Assembly (NCBI GenBank): GCA_963843805.1
Contig: CAWJLY010000001.1
Location: 806,001-870,000, forward strand
Source of the DNA: Ideonella_A sp963843805
GTDB taxonomy: Bacteria; Pseudomonadota; Gammaproteobacteria; Burkholderiales; Burkholderiaceae_C
Length of the DNA stretch: 64,000 nucleotides
Reading direction: 5' to 3'
Each line of letters starts with the position of its first letter. Within the stretch, counting starts at the first letter, position 1. Positions 28,946 to 38,408 of the stretch are shown in pieces. The notes beneath the pieces were generated by a model. The model worked only from the letters and a program-made list of their open reading frames with translations. It had not been told where the DNA came from and ran no database searches. The position numbers and the translations under genes were made by a program.

Positions 28946-30172
28946 ATGTCTGCGCAACGCCCTGCCCACGGCGCTTCGCAAGGCGCCTTGGCCGGCATCC
29001 GGGTGATCGATCTGTCCCGGGTGCTGGCGGGGCCGTTGTGCACGCAGATGCTGGCCGACCACGGTGCCGACGTGATCAAGGTCGAGCCACCGTCTGGCGA
29101 CGAGACCCGAACGCTCGGGCCGCCCTTCAACGAGGCCGGCGACGCCGCCTATTTCAGCGCCGTCAACCGTGGCAAACGCGCGATCGCCGTCGACCTGTCG
29201 ACAGCCGAGGGCCGCGAGGTCCTGTTGCTGCTGCTCGAAGATGCCGATGTGCTGATCGAGAATTTCGTGCCGGGAACGATGGACGCGCTGGGGGCTCGAC
29301 TTCGAGACCGTGCTGGCGCCGCGTTTTCCGCGGCTGATCTACTGCGCGATCACCGGCTTCGGCGCGGACGGTCCGCTGGGCGGCCTGCCGGGTTATGACG
29401 CGGTCGCTGCAGGCGATGTGCGGCTTGATGAGCATCAACGGCGACCCGGCTTCGGGCCCGACCCGCATCGGCGTGCCGATCGTCGATCACCTGACCGGCT
29501 ACACCGCGCTGACCGGCATCCTGATGGCGATGGTCGAGCGGGCACGCTCGGGCGCTTGGTCAGCGTGTCGAAGCCACGCTCTTCGACACCGCGCTGAGCC
29601 TGCTGGTGCCCCACGCCGCCAACTGGATGGCATCGGGCAACACCCCGGCACTGCTCGGCAGCGCCCACCCCAACATTGCGCCGTACGACAAGTTTGCCTG
29701 CCGAGACGGCGAGATTTTTCTCGGCATCCTGAACGATCGGCAATTCAGGCGGTTTTGCGAACACCTCGACCTGCAAGGCCTGCCAGCCGATCCCCGCTTC
29801 GCTTCCAACAGCGCGCGCCTGAGCAACCGCGACGGCTTGCGCACACTGCTCGAGACCGCTTTGGCAATGCGCACGCGTGATTCGGTATGCAGCGACCTGA
29901 TGAGTCAGGGCGTGCCAGTCGGCCCGGTCAACAACGTACCGCAAGCATTCGAGCAGGCACATGCCAGCCATCGCCAGATGCTGGTCGACGAGGACGGCCG
30001 GCGACAGGTCGGCATTCCGACCCGACTGTCTCGGACCCCCGGCCGGGTCTCAGGCGCACCGCCCGCCTTTGCGCAACATACCGACGATGTCCTGCGGGAA
30101 TCCGGCGTCGACCCCGCACGGATTGCGCAGTGGCGGGCCAGCGGCGCATTGCCGGGCCGACGCCGACGCTGA
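28946..30172 (+). CDS. CaiB/BaiF-type CoA-transferase (three frameshifts)
   Basis: A family III CoA-transferase of about 408 residues. It has AGIRVIDLSRVLAGPLCTQMLADHGADVIKVEPP, NRGKRAIAVDLSTAEGREVL, DVLIENFVPGTMDALGLDFE and later NIAPYDKFACRDGEIFLGILNDRQF. Frame breaks lie near 29290, 29410 and 29560, each resolved by removing one base. The ATG is 4 bases past the MaoC stop. It is not close in sequence to the CoA-transferase at 17954-19168, so the two serve different acids. A Bug receptor follows. Confidence 0.9.
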
Positions 30173-30218
30173 ATTCGTTTTCTGTTCAACCACCAAGCAA
30201 AGAACCTAGGAGACCAGC

Positions 30219-31181
30219 ATGAAATTTCGTCATCTCGTTGCCGCATTCGCAGCGACCCTCGCAATCTCGCCCGTTGCAATGGCCCAGGGTTATCCGAACA
30301 AGACCGTCAAGATCATCGTCCCTTACCAGCCAGGCCAGGGAACCGACGTGGCGACCCGCTTTCTTGCCGACCACCTGACCAAAGCCACCGGCCAGACTTT
30401 TTATGTCGAGAACAAGGCTGGCGCCGGCGGCAATATCGGCACAGCCGAGGCTGCGCGTGCCACACCGGACGGCTATACGCTGCTGATGGGCACCAACGGC
30501 ACCCACGTGCTGAACCAGTACATGTATCCGGCGATGGCTTTCGATCCGGACAAGGACTTCGAAGCCGTCATGCTGGTCAGCACCTTCCCGATGGTGGTGT
30601 TGGCGACCGCATCGTCGCCGTACCACAGCTTGACCGAGGTACTTGCCGCAGCCAAGGCAAAGCCCGATTCGGTCGATGTCGCGCTGCCCAGCACAACGGC
30701 CCGCCTGGTGCTCGAACTGATGAACCAGCAAAGCGCCAGCATCGTCCGCGCCATCCCGTACAAGGGTTCGAGCACGTCGATGACCGATTTGCTGGGTGGC
30801 CAGATTCCGCTGGCCATCGACACGGTCAGCGCATCGCGATCGTTCATCTCCGCCGGCAAAGTGAAGGCGCTGGCGATCACCTCCCTGAAAGAATCCGCCT
30901 TGCTGCCAGGCGTCAAACCCGTCGCCGAACAAGGCGTGGCCGGATTCCAGGTCGTCGCGTGGAATGGCCTGTATGCCCCAGCCGGCACGCCGCCGGCCGT
31001 GGTGCAAAGGTTGAACGCCGAGCTGACCAAGGTGTTGGCCGTACCCGAGGTTCGGGCGCGTCTGCTCGAACTCGGCCATGAGCCTGCCGGAGGGTCGGGC
31101 GCCGAGCTGACAAGCTTCGCGCGCAGCGAACGGGTGAAATGGGCGCCGCTGATCGCCAAGGCTGGTTTGAAAGCGCAATAG
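30219..31181 (+). CDS. Bug/TctC-family periplasmic solute-binding protein
   Basis: An intact Bug receptor of 320 residues. The signal peptide MKFRHLVAAFAATLAISPVAMA is followed by QGYPNKTVKIIVPYQPGQGTD, ENKAGAGGNIGTAEAARATPDGYTLL and AIPYKGSSTSMTDLLGGQI. A strong AGGAG precedes the ATG. It closes the ligase-MaoC-CoA-transferase operon, which suggests that it captures the acid those enzymes activate. Its stop abuts the stop of the convergent ABM gene with no gap. Confidence 0.95.
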   Translation: MKFRHLVAAFAATLAISPVAMAQGYPNKTVKIIVPYQPGQGTDVATRFLADHLTKATGQTFYVENKAGAGGNIGTAEAARATPDGYTLLMGTNGTHVLNQYMYPAMAFDPDKDFEAVMLVSTFPMVVLATASSPYHSLTEVLAAAKAKPDSVDVALPSTTARLVLELMNQQSASIVRAIPYKGSSTSMTDLLGGQIPLAIDTVSASRSFISAGKVKALAITSLKESALLPGVKPVAEQGVAGFQVVAWNGLYAPAGTPPAVVQRLNAELTKVLAVPEVRARLLELGHEPAGGSGAELTSFARSERVKWAPLIAKAGLKAQ

Positions 31182-31472
31182 TCAGGGCGCCGAGCGCCGC
31201 AGTTTGACGACCTTCTTGCCCTGCACCCAATCGGCCGTCAGCCGGTCCATCGCCAGAAAATGGGCCGACTGGAGATGAGCCTGGATCGCAGCCTCGTCGT
31301 CGTACAGCTCATACAAGAAAAACAGCGTGTGGTCTGCCGGGTCGCGGCAAACGTCGAACTGCCGGCAGCCGGCTTCGGTCTCTCGCGAAAGCCTCGCATT
31401 CTCTGTGATGGCGGCCGCGAAATCTTCGATGAAGTCGGGCTTGATTCGAAATTCGACGACCAGTGCGAGCAT
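31182..31472 (-). CDS. Antibiotic-biosynthesis-monooxygenase (ABM) domain protein
   Basis: A small intact ABM-fold protein of 96 residues: MLALVVEFRIKPDFIEDFAAA, NARLSRETEAGCRQFDVCRDP and TLFFLYELYDDEAAIQAHLQS. The ATG at 31472 has GGAG 9 bases upstream and lies 20 bases after the TRAP DctM stop, so it is the last gene of the 38-31 kb operon. In similar operons ABM proteins act beside dehydrogenases on sugar acids or aldehydes; here the substrate is unknown. Confidence 0.88.
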   Translation of the reverse strand: MLALVVEFRIKPDFIEDFAAAITENARLSRETEAGCRQFDVCRDPADHTLFFLYELYDDEAAIQAHLQSAHFLAMDRLTADWVQGKKVVKLRRSAP

Positions 31473-31492
31473 TCGTTTTTTCTCCAGCACGT

Positions 31493-32776
31493 TCAGCGCA
31501 CAGCGTGGACCAGCGCCATGCTGATCGCCGGCACATAGGTCACGACGAGCAGGATCGACACGCTGATCATCATCATCGGGATCAGCGCCCGCACCACTGC
31601 CGCCATGCCGACGCCGGCCAGGCGGGCGCCGACCATCAGCGTGCCGCCGACCGGCGGCGTGTACAGGCCGATGGCCAGATTGCAAGTCATGATCAGCCCG
31701 AGATGGACCGGGTCGATCTTGAAGGCGACAGCCAATGGCACCAGCAGCGGCGCAGCCAGAATGATGGCCGGCACCGGCTCGATGAAGCAGCCGAGCATCA
31801 GCATGGCCGCATTGAGCAGCAACAGAAACATCCATTGCGAGGTTGCATAGTGGGTGACGAGGCCGGCGATCTGCACGGGTACCTGCTCGACGGTGATCAG
31901 CCAGGCCAGACACGAGGTGGCGCCGATGACGACCATCACCACCGCGCTGGTCGTGAACGATTTGAGCAGCAGCGCCGGCAAGTCGCGAAATTTCAGATCC
32001 TTGTAGACCACCATCGAGACGAACAGGCCGTAGGCCGCGGCAACCGCTGCTGCTTCGGTGGGCGTGAAGATGCCGGTCCAGATGCCACCCAGGATGACCA
32101 CCGGCATCAGCAGCGCAGGCGCTGCGGCCACAAAGGCCTGCCAGACCTCGCGGCCTGAAGCGCGCAACTCGCCGTTGTCGCAGCCGGTTCGCTTGCCGTA
32201 GCGCACACAGTCGAGCGACAGGCCGAGCGCGAAGACGAATGCCGGCACCACGCCGGCCAGAAACAGATCGCGAACCGAAGCGCCCGAGACAAAGGCATAG
32301 ACCAGCATCGGTATCGACGGCGGCATGATGATCGCCAGCGTGCCGGCGGTCGACATCAGCGCACCGGCGTAGGCCGGGCTGTAGCCTTTCTTGATCATTG
32401 CCGGAGTCATCACCGAACCGATGGCCGCGGTATCGGCGATCGCCGATCCGGAAACACCGCCGAAGATCAGGCTGGAAGTCACCGTCGAGATGCCGAGCCC
32501 GCCGGGCATGAAGCCGAGCAGCTTGGTTGCGAAGGTGACGATGCGCTGGCCGACTCCGCCGCTGGACAAAATCTCCCCGGCCAGCATGAACAACGGTACC
32601 GCGATCAGCACGAACGACTCGACGCCGCCGATGTAGCTGAGAAAGATCGATGTCAGCGGATGGCCCAGGCCGTTGAACCAGATCATGCCGACCGTCGACA
32701 GCAACATGCCATAGACCAAGGGCACGCCGAGCAGCGTGGCGATGATGAACAGGCCGAAAGTCTGGAACAGGATCAT
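31493..32776 (-). CDS. TRAP transporter large permease (DctM)
   Basis: The large membrane subunit of a TRAP transporter, intact at 427 residues with about twelve transmembrane segments. Family marks are the N-terminal FGLFIIATLLGVPLVYGML, the loop IPLFMLAGEI-like VPLFMLAGEILSSGGVGQRIV, GSAIADTAAIGSVMTPAMIKKGYSPAYAGAL and TPTEAAAVAAAYG. It overlaps the DctQ gene by 4 bases. The substrate is probably the acid metabolised by the dehydrogenases in the same operon. Confidence 0.95.
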   Translation of the reverse strand: MILFQTFGLFIIATLLGVPLVYGMLLSTVGMIWFNGLGHPLTSIFLSYIGGVESFVLIAVPLFMLAGEILSSGGVGQRIVTFATKLLGFMPGGLGISTVTSSLIFGGVSGSAIADTAAIGSVMTPAMIKKGYSPAYAGALMSTAGTLAIIMPPSIPMLVYAFVSGASVRDLFLAGVVPAFVFALGLSLDCVRYGKRTGCDNGELRASGREVWQAFVAAAPALLMPVVILGGIWTGIFTPTEAAAVAAAYGLFVSMVVYKDLKFRDLPALLLKSFTTSAVVMVVIGATSCLAWLITVEQVPVQIAGLVTHYATSQWMFLLLLNAAMLMLGCFIEPVPAIILAAPLLVPLAVAFKIDPVHLGLIMTCNLAIGLYTPPVGGTLMVGARLAGVGMAAVVRALIPMMMISVSILLVVTYVPAISMALVHAVR

Positions 32777-33360
32777 GGCTGCTGCACCCCATGGCGTTGT
32801 TCGGGTGACTTGCCGCGCAGGATCTCGAGCAGCTCCCAGATCACGAAGACCATCGTCAACAGCGAGGCCACGGGCAGCGCGACATACTGCGTACTCATCG
32901 GCCAGCCGAGCACCGTCAACGTACTCATGGCCCCGGCCCGGGTGATCCCCACGCCATACCAGACCAGCAGGCCGAGAGTGACCAGCACGACCAGCTGGAT
33001 CGCCGCATCGGCAAGCCGACGGCCAGCCGGCGGCAATCGACCGATCAACTCGTTGACGATGATGTGCGAGCCGCGCCGGGTTGCCGCAGCGCCACCGAGA
33101 AACGTCACCCAGACCATCAGCAGCTCGCAGAACTCGGTGGTCCAGGCGATGTCGCCATGAAAGACGTTGTGCACAACGACATTGGCGAAAACCAGACCGG
33201 CCATCACGCCGCCGATCAACAGCACGCTCCAGTCGATCACGCTGCCCAGCCGGGCGATCGGCCACGGTGCGGGTGGTCCGGCGGGCAACAACGGCGCACT
33301 CCGATCGGCCCGTGCCGCCGCTGCCTCGTCGACGATGGATGACTGCACGATGGTCTTCAC
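32773..33360 (-). CDS. TRAP transporter small permease (DctQ)
   Basis: A DctQ-type subunit of 195 residues with four transmembrane segments (VIDWSVLLIGGVMAGLVFAN, then TEFCELLMVWVTFLGGAAA, LVVLVTLGLLVWYG and VALPVASLLTMVFVIWELLEI). The start is GTG at 33360, which overlaps the DctP stop as GTGA. That coupling is why GTG is preferred over later starts. The stop overlaps the DctM start (ATGA). An N-terminal stretch of about 40 polar residues precedes the first helix. Confidence 0.9.
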   Translation of the reverse strand: MKTIVQSSIVDEAAAARADRSAPLLPAGPPAPWPIARLGSVIDWSVLLIGGVMAGLVFANVVVHNVFHGDIAWTTEFCELLMVWVTFLGGAAATRRGSHIIVNELIGRLPPAGRRLADAAIQLVVLVTLGLLVWYGVGITRAGAMSTLTVLGWPMSTQYVALPVASLLTMVFVIWELLEILRGKSPEQRHGVQQP

Positions 33361-34355
33361 TTCACCGGCACGGCCTTGCGCACCGCATCGGCATCGGCCA
33401 GTATGGCGTCGACCTCGGCGCCGTATTTTTCCTTCGCCTGTACATAGACCGGCTTCACGGCGTCGCGCCATGGACCGATGGCCGGCCGCGCCACTTTGGC
33501 ACCTTTGGCACTCATCTCGGCAAGCAGACGTTCGTCGTTGCTGCTGACCTCCTTGCGGCTCCACTCCGACGCCTCCTTGGCGGCTTTGGAGATCGCATCA
33601 CGATCGGCGGGCGACAACTTCTGCCAGGTCTGCTCCGAAATCGCCATCGGAATCGGGCTGTAGACATGCTGGGTCAGCGTCACATTGGGCGCAACCTCAT
33701 AAAACTTGTTGGCAAAAATCGTGTCGATCGGGTTTTCCTGGCCGCTCACCGCGCCTTGCTGGATCGCCAGGTAGACCTCGGGCAGCGGCATGATCTGCAC
33801 CGTGAAACCCATCGCCTCGAGTTGCCAGCGCATCATCTCGTTCGGGAAACTGCGCAGCTTCTTGCCCTTGGCGTCGGCCGGCGTATTCAGCGGCTCCTTG
33901 GTCGTCATCGAGCGGAAGCCGGCCTCGAAGGGAGACAAGAATCGGAACCCCTTGGCTGGTCCCTTGGCGAACTGCGCCTGCATCCATTTCGACTCGTCGT
34001 ACAGCTTCCAGCCTTGCGGGTAACTCTCGACCAGGAACGGCAGCGCGGTCAGGTTGAGGGTCGGAATGTGGGTGGCGTAGGTGCCGGTTCCGGACACCGT
34101 GAAATCGATCCCGCCCAGTTGCAGCTGCTCGACCGCCTTCGGATCGTTGGCGAGCTGGCCGGCCGGATAGACCTGCAGCTTGTAGCGGCCTTGGGTGTAC
34201 TGCTCGATCTTCTGTCCGAACAATTCGGCCGCCTTCTGACGGGCGCCGCCGGGCTGATCGGTGTGGCTGAACTTCAGCACCGTCTGGGCGGTGGCGCCGA
34301 GCGACAGCGCCAGCGTGGCGCTGGCCAGCAAGGTTCGGGTGAACAGCATGGTCAT
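33357..34355 (-). CDS. TRAP transporter substrate-binding protein (DctP)
   Basis: An intact periplasmic receptor of 332 residues. The signal peptide MTMLFTRTLLASATLALSLG-ATA is followed by the DctP body: VLKFSHTDQPGGARQKAAELF, ADAKGKKLRSFPNEMMRWQLEAMG, PLPEVYLAIQQGAVSGQENPID. The arginine that usually contacts the ligand carboxylate is in the KLRSF region. It overlaps both neighbours (ATGA with the Gfo/Idh gene, GTGA with DctQ). The ligand is probably a sugar-derived or hydroxy acid, judging by operon partners. Confidence 0.95.
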   Translation of the reverse strand: MTMLFTRTLLASATLALSLGATAQTVLKFSHTDQPGGARQKAAELFGQKIEQYTQGRYKLQVYPAGQLANDPKAVEQLQLGGIDFTVSGTGTYATHIPTLNLTALPFLVESYPQGWKLYDESKWMQAQFAKGPAKGFRFLSPFEAGFRSMTTKEPLNTPADAKGKKLRSFPNEMMRWQLEAMGFTVQIMPLPEVYLAIQQGAVSGQENPIDTIFANKFYEVAPNVTLTQHVYSPIPMAISEQTWQKLSPADRDAISKAAKEASEWSRKEVSSNDERLLAEMSAKGAKVARPAIGPWRDAVKPVYVQAKEKYGAEVDAILADADAVRKAVPVK

Positions 34356-35413
34356 GGGAAGTCTCCTGGTTCAGGTTGGTGGGGGTCGAACTGGTCGAGC
34401 GTCACCCGTCGCCCGCTGGCGTTGGAGTGGTAGACGGCAGCCTGCACATGCAGGTTGCGCAGGTAGTCGCGGGCGCCGTTCTCGAGCGGCGCTCCCATTC
34501 GAAGATGGGCCAGCACATGCGCTTGCAAGGCCGTGCTGGCGCCACCGAAAACGCCGCGCCCGGCGCCATCGTCGTACTCGTGCTGCACCTCGACGCCTTG
34601 GTGCGGCTTCCACCACAGCCGGGCGTCGCCGTCCATCCGAAGTACGCCGTGCTCGCCTTCGAGCCACAGCTCGCCCATCGTCCGGCGCAGGTTCTGCGCG
34701 ACATGCTCGTTCAGCCGGTTGCCGTCGAACAGCGCCGTGCGGTCGTCGTCGAACTCGAAAATCAGCAGTCCGCAATCTTCGCCGGCAATCACCGGGTTCA
34801 GCCGCCGCAGCCGCGCCGTCACCGCGCGAACCTCGCCCATCAGATAGCGGAAGGTGTCGATGAAGTGGACCGCCGTCTCGCGGACCAGAAACAGCGGCAT
34901 CTGCTGGAAATACGGCTGCCGATCGAGATAGGCCTGCGGACCCTGACCATCCCCCGGGCGCAGCCTGAAAGCGATGCTGTGAATACGACCGAAAAAGCCG
35001 GCGTCGATCAGCCGGCGCATTTCGCGGAACCAGGGCGCGAAGCGGAAGTTCTCGTGAATGACCAGCGGCACGCCAGCCGCCTCGGCCATCGCGGTCATCG
35101 CCTCGGCCTGCTGCAGATCAGTGCCGAACGGCTTCTGGCAGATGGTGGCAATGCCGCGCTCGATCGCCGCGCGCACCGCACGCTCCTGCGCAACCGGCGG
35201 CAGCACCACGTCGACCAGCGTCGGCCGCTCGGAGTCGAGCATCTGTGCAATGTCGTCGTAACAACGCGGCACGCCGTAGCGATCGGCCAGCTTGCGCGCA
35301 TTGCCGAGGTCGCGGTTGCCGATCGCCAGCAGCGGCGAACCGGCATCGCGCCAGCCTTCGACCTGGAATTGCGCCCAGTAACCGGCGCCGATCATCACGA
35401 CACGTTCACTCAT
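34352..35413 (-). CDS. Gfo/Idh/MocA-family oxidoreductase
   Basis: An intact oxidoreductase of 353 residues. The Rossmann start VVMIGAGYWAQFQVEGWRDAG, the conserved lysine motif ICQKPFGTDLQQAEAM (EKP replaced by QKP) and the substrate domain with ENFRFAPWFREMRRLIDAG and VHFIDTFRYLMGEV are clear. The HFIDTFRYL helix carries the usual Asp/His pair. The ATG at 35413 is preferred over one at 35437. It is the fourth gene of the SMP-30/GntR/TRAP operon and overlaps DctP. It probably oxidises a sugar acid or lactone precursor. Confidence 0.9.
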   Translation of the reverse strand: MSERVVMIGAGYWAQFQVEGWRDAGSPLLAIGNRDLGNARKLADRYGVPRCYDDIAQMLDSERPTLVDVVLPPVAQERAVRAAIERGIATICQKPFGTDLQQAEAMTAMAEAAGVPLVIHENFRFAPWFREMRRLIDAGFFGRIHSIAFRLRPGDGQGPQAYLDRQPYFQQMPLFLVRETAVHFIDTFRYLMGEVRAVTARLRRLNPVIAGEDCGLLIFEFDDDRTALFDGNRLNEHVAQNLRRTMGELWLEGEHGVLRMDGDARLWWKPHQGVEVQHEYDDGAGRGVFGGASTALQAHVLAHLRMGAPLENGARDYLRNLHVQAAVYHSNASGRRVTLDQFDPHQPEPGDFP

Positions 35414-35446
35414 CGCGCTGCCTGCGGTGTGGTCCACACCGTCTTG

Positions 35447-36539
35447 TCAGAGGTTGGACGCAACCGCATCGGCGATTGCCTGTGTGCCATCGAGGCCACC
35501 GAATTCGAACGGCACGATCGTTCCGGATTCGAAGACCGCATCCACCGCCTGCTCGATTCGTCGCGCCGCGTCGGCCAGTTGGCCATGGCCGTGCCGATCA
35601 GCCAGCCAGTCGAGCATCAGCGCGGCCGACAGGATCGTTGCCGTCGGATTGGCCTTGCCCTGCCCGGCGATATCGGGCGCCGATCCGTGGCAGGGCTGGA
35701 ACAGGCCATGTCGATCACCGATATCGGCCGAAGGCGCCATGCCCATACCGCCGACGAGCCCGGCGGTCTGATCGGACAGGATGTCGCCGAACATGTTTTC
35801 GGTAACCACGACGTCGAAGGTCCAGGGCTTGCGCACCATGTCGAGTGCCGTGGCGTCGATGTAGTTGTGCCGCGCATCGATATCCGGAAACAGCTTCGCG
35901 CGCTCGTCGAAGATCTTGCGGAAAAACGCCATCGAGACGAAGACATTGGCCTTGTCGACACAGGTGACATGGCCCGGCCGCCCCTGCTGCTTGCGCCGAC
36001 TGCGCCAGCTTGAAGGCGAAGTCGTGCACCCGCTCGCTGCCGGCGCGCGTGATGACCATGGTGTCGCGCGCCTCGCGGTCGTCTTCGATCACGCCCTTGC
36101 CACGCGACGCGAACAGGCCTTCGGTCGATTCGCGAACCACCACCAGATCGATGGCCTTGCGCGCGCGGGTCGGCCAGCGGCAGCTCGACACGCCGGGAAT
36201 GGCTCGCGCCGGGCGGACGCCGGCATACAGGTCGAGTGCGACCCGCAGGTCGAGCTGCGGCGCGATCTCGGTGCCGTCGGGATACCGAATCGCCGGCCAG
36301 CCCATCGCGCCGAACAGGATCGCATCGGCCTTGCGCGCTGCGTCGCAGCGCGGCTGCCGGCAAGGCCTCGCCGGTCGCCTGGTAATGTTGTGCGCCGGCG
36401 GCCTGCTCCCGAAAATCGAAACGGAACGGCAGGCGCTCGAATGCGCGCGTTCGAGCAGCGGAATGGTCGCGGCGATCACCTCGACACCGATGCCGTCGCC
36501 GGGCATCACGCAGATGTCGAATGGAGTGGTGGCGGGCAA
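35447..36539 (-). CDS. Isocitrate/isopropylmalate dehydrogenase family (tartrate/malate-type) protein, frameshifted
   Basis: A beta-decarboxylating dehydrogenase of about 360 residues. It has ICVMPGDGIGVEVIAATIPLLE, ADAILFGAMGWPAIRYPDGTEIAP, LVVVRESTEGLFASRGKG, CVDKANVFVSMAFFRKIF, VTENMFGDILSDQTAGLVGGMGMAPSA and HGSAPDIAGQGKANPTATI. These features fit the tartrate/D-malate dehydrogenase branch better than LeuB. The start is TTG at 36539, because an in-frame stop lies just upstream and no ATG is available. Frame breaks cluster near 36390, 36330, 36200, 36165 and 36000. It begins 9 bases after the GntR stop. Confidence 0.85.
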
Positions 36540-36548
36540 GTTTGAGTC

Positions 36549-37291
36549 CTATAGATGTTGAAGTCGGTAGCGTTCGAAGATCGCGATCAGTTCGCGGCTG
36601 GCGCGTTCGCGGTGCGCGCGGGTGACGCGTGCCGCGCCTTCGGCGTCGCCGGCGCGCAGACGTTCGACCATCTGCATGTGTTCCTGGTCGAGTTGACCGG
36701 CTTCGGGCGCAGCCGCAGCGAGAACATGCGGGCGCGGTGCGCGCGGTCCCAGTAGTTCATCACCGTCGCCTGCAACTGGCGGTTGCCGGCCAGATGCAGC
36801 AGATGCCGGTGGAAGTGCTCGTCGGCGGCGGCCCAGGCGTCGAGGTCGTCGGCCTTCAGCGCCTGGTCCATCAGCCGGGTCGCATCGACCAGCGGCGCCA
36901 GCTCTGCGGCGCTGGGCTTGCGCTGCGGCCAGCAGTTCGGCGGCCATGCATTCGAGCGCGGTCAGGATCTGGTAGATCTCCTGCATGTCGGTCGGCCGAG
37001 ACCGGCAGCACCCGCATGCCGTGGCGCGGAACCACCTCGACCAGGCCTTCGTTGCTGCAGTCGCATCAGCGCTTCGCGCACCGGCGTGCGGCTCATGCCG
37101 AGCTGCGCGCGCGACCTCGTGCTCGAGCGCCTGATGGCCCGGCGGCCAGTGGTTGTCGAGGATGCTGGCGGCGGATCTGCTCATAGGCGGAATCGACCAG
37201 CGAGGGTGCGAGCTGAACCGCCGAACGCCGGCGGCCGCTCGGGCGCTGCCTTCGCTGGCGTGCGGATGCCGGCGGTCTTGACAACACTCAT
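36549..37291 (-). CDS. GntR-family regulator with FCD domain (frameshifted)
   Basis: A FadR-subfamily GntR regulator of about 245 residues. The winged HTH is recognisable as SLVDSAYEQIR, then HEVARQLGMSRTPVREALMRL, then GLVEVVPRHGMRVLPVSPTDM. The all-helical FCD domain follows with EIYQILTALECMAAELLAA, DEHFHRHLLHLAGNRQL and the closing RASRELIAIFERYRLQHL. Frame breaks occur near 37236, 37170, 37110, 37062, 37005, 36922 and 36710. All but the last fit one extra base. Its ATG overlaps the SMP-30 stop (ATGA). It probably controls its own operon through the palindrome at 38303-38316. Confidence 0.85.
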
Positions 37292-38302
37292 CGGAAGTTC
37301 CAGTGCGTTGGCGCGATGCCGGCGACCGGCATGTCGAGCATCGCCAGTCGGTCGCCGAGCAGGCAGCCGAGCACCGCCTGGCGCCGCTGCGCGCCGGCAA
37401 ACGCGATGCTCGAAATGTTGCGCAGACAGCGGCTGCGGATGCCGTCGAGTTCCGGGCGTCCCATGGTGCCGGCATCGAAGGCGGCTTCGACCCGCGCCAG
37501 GTGCTCGGCATCGGCATCTTCGAGCCAGATCGTCTGCTCGCCATCGGGCGCGATACGGATCAGGCGATTGCTGACGATACTGACCACCCACAGGTGACCG
37601 TCGACATCGAATGCCAGGCCATCGGGAAACGTGCCGGGGCCGAACTCGGTGACCACCTGCTTCACACCGAGCGATCCATCGGCATGCAGGGCAAAACGCG
37701 ACAGCCGGCGAGCAAAGGTTTCGTTGACGTAGAGCCAGCGCCCGCCGGGGTCGATCGCCACTTCGTTGGTGTAGCCCAGATGGTCGGCGACGATGACCGC
37801 GCCGCGCTGATCGACCCGAACGATGAAGCCGTCACTGCAACTGCGCCGATAGCCCAGCGCCCGTGGTTGCAGGCGAGTGCTGACCGTGACCCAGAAACGA
37901 CCTTGCGCATCTTCGACCACAAAATTGGTCGGCGGCAGATCGATTCCATCGACCCGTTGCAGCCAGGGTTCGATGCGGCCGTCACGATGCAAGCGGAAGA
38001 CACCGCCGTCGTCGGCTCCGAGATGCGTCACCAGAAAACTGCCGTCGCGCAGCAGCGCGATACCGTTCGGTTTGAGCTGCAACCCGTCGGGCCCCGGCCC
38101 GACGTACAGCTGCCTGGCTGCCGTCGGGGCGGATGTGCGCGACGCCGCCCCGCCAGTCGGCGCTGAACAGGTCGCCCGCAGCCGTTGCCAGCACACACTC
38201 GGGACGGACCAGCCCGGTGCCGACAAAACTCAGCGCATCGAGCCGTGCCACCGCAGGCAACATGCCGTTTCTCTGCGCTTGCAAGGATATCGACGAGTTC
38301 AT
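37288..38302 (-). CDS. SMP-30/gluconolactonase family protein (one frameshift)
   Basis: A six-bladed beta-propeller lactonase of about 325-338 residues. Segments include FVGTGLVRPECVLATAAGDLFSADWRGG, LKPNGIALLRDGSFLVTHLG, VVEDAQGRFWVTVSTRLQPRALGY, YTNEVAIDPGGRWLYVNETFARR and FPDGLAFDVDGHLWVVS. The metal-binding residues are expected in the GLVRPECV, NEVA and PDGLAFD turns. One surplus base near 38115 splits the frame (DGSQ to QLYVGPGPDG). The start may be the ATG at 38263 instead of 38302, which would leave the palindrome 40 bases upstream. First gene of the sugar-acid operon. Confidence 0.88.
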
Positions 38303-38316
38303 TAACGCATACGTTA
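38303..38316. promoter_or_regulatory. Candidate GntR operator palindrome
   Basis: TAACG-CATA-CGTTA is a perfect 5-base inverted repeat with a 4-base spacer directly upstream of the SMP-30 gene. On the minus strand it falls between TTGCGC and TTAATG (17-base spacing), a weak promoter-like pair. The site resembles FadR-subfamily GntR operators in size and symmetry, and a GntR gene is second in the operon. Confidence 0.42.
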
Positions 38317-38408
38317 CTGCACGCGCAACAGATTGGCCAATCGGGACAACCCTGAGTGACGGCTTCGTTCGTCCCCGGGACCGACAACTCGTGGGCGAGA
38401 ATGCGCCA

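Noticed and set aside
31182..32792. One 536-codon minus-strand protein joining the ABM domain to an N-terminal region
   Set aside because: Only the last 96 codons (ABM) are real. The rest is an out-of-frame reading of the intact DctM gene.
16031..37291. Widespread pseudogene formation
   Set aside because: Broken genes keep conserved residues on both sides of each shift and lack in-frame stops or deletions, unlike decaying genes.
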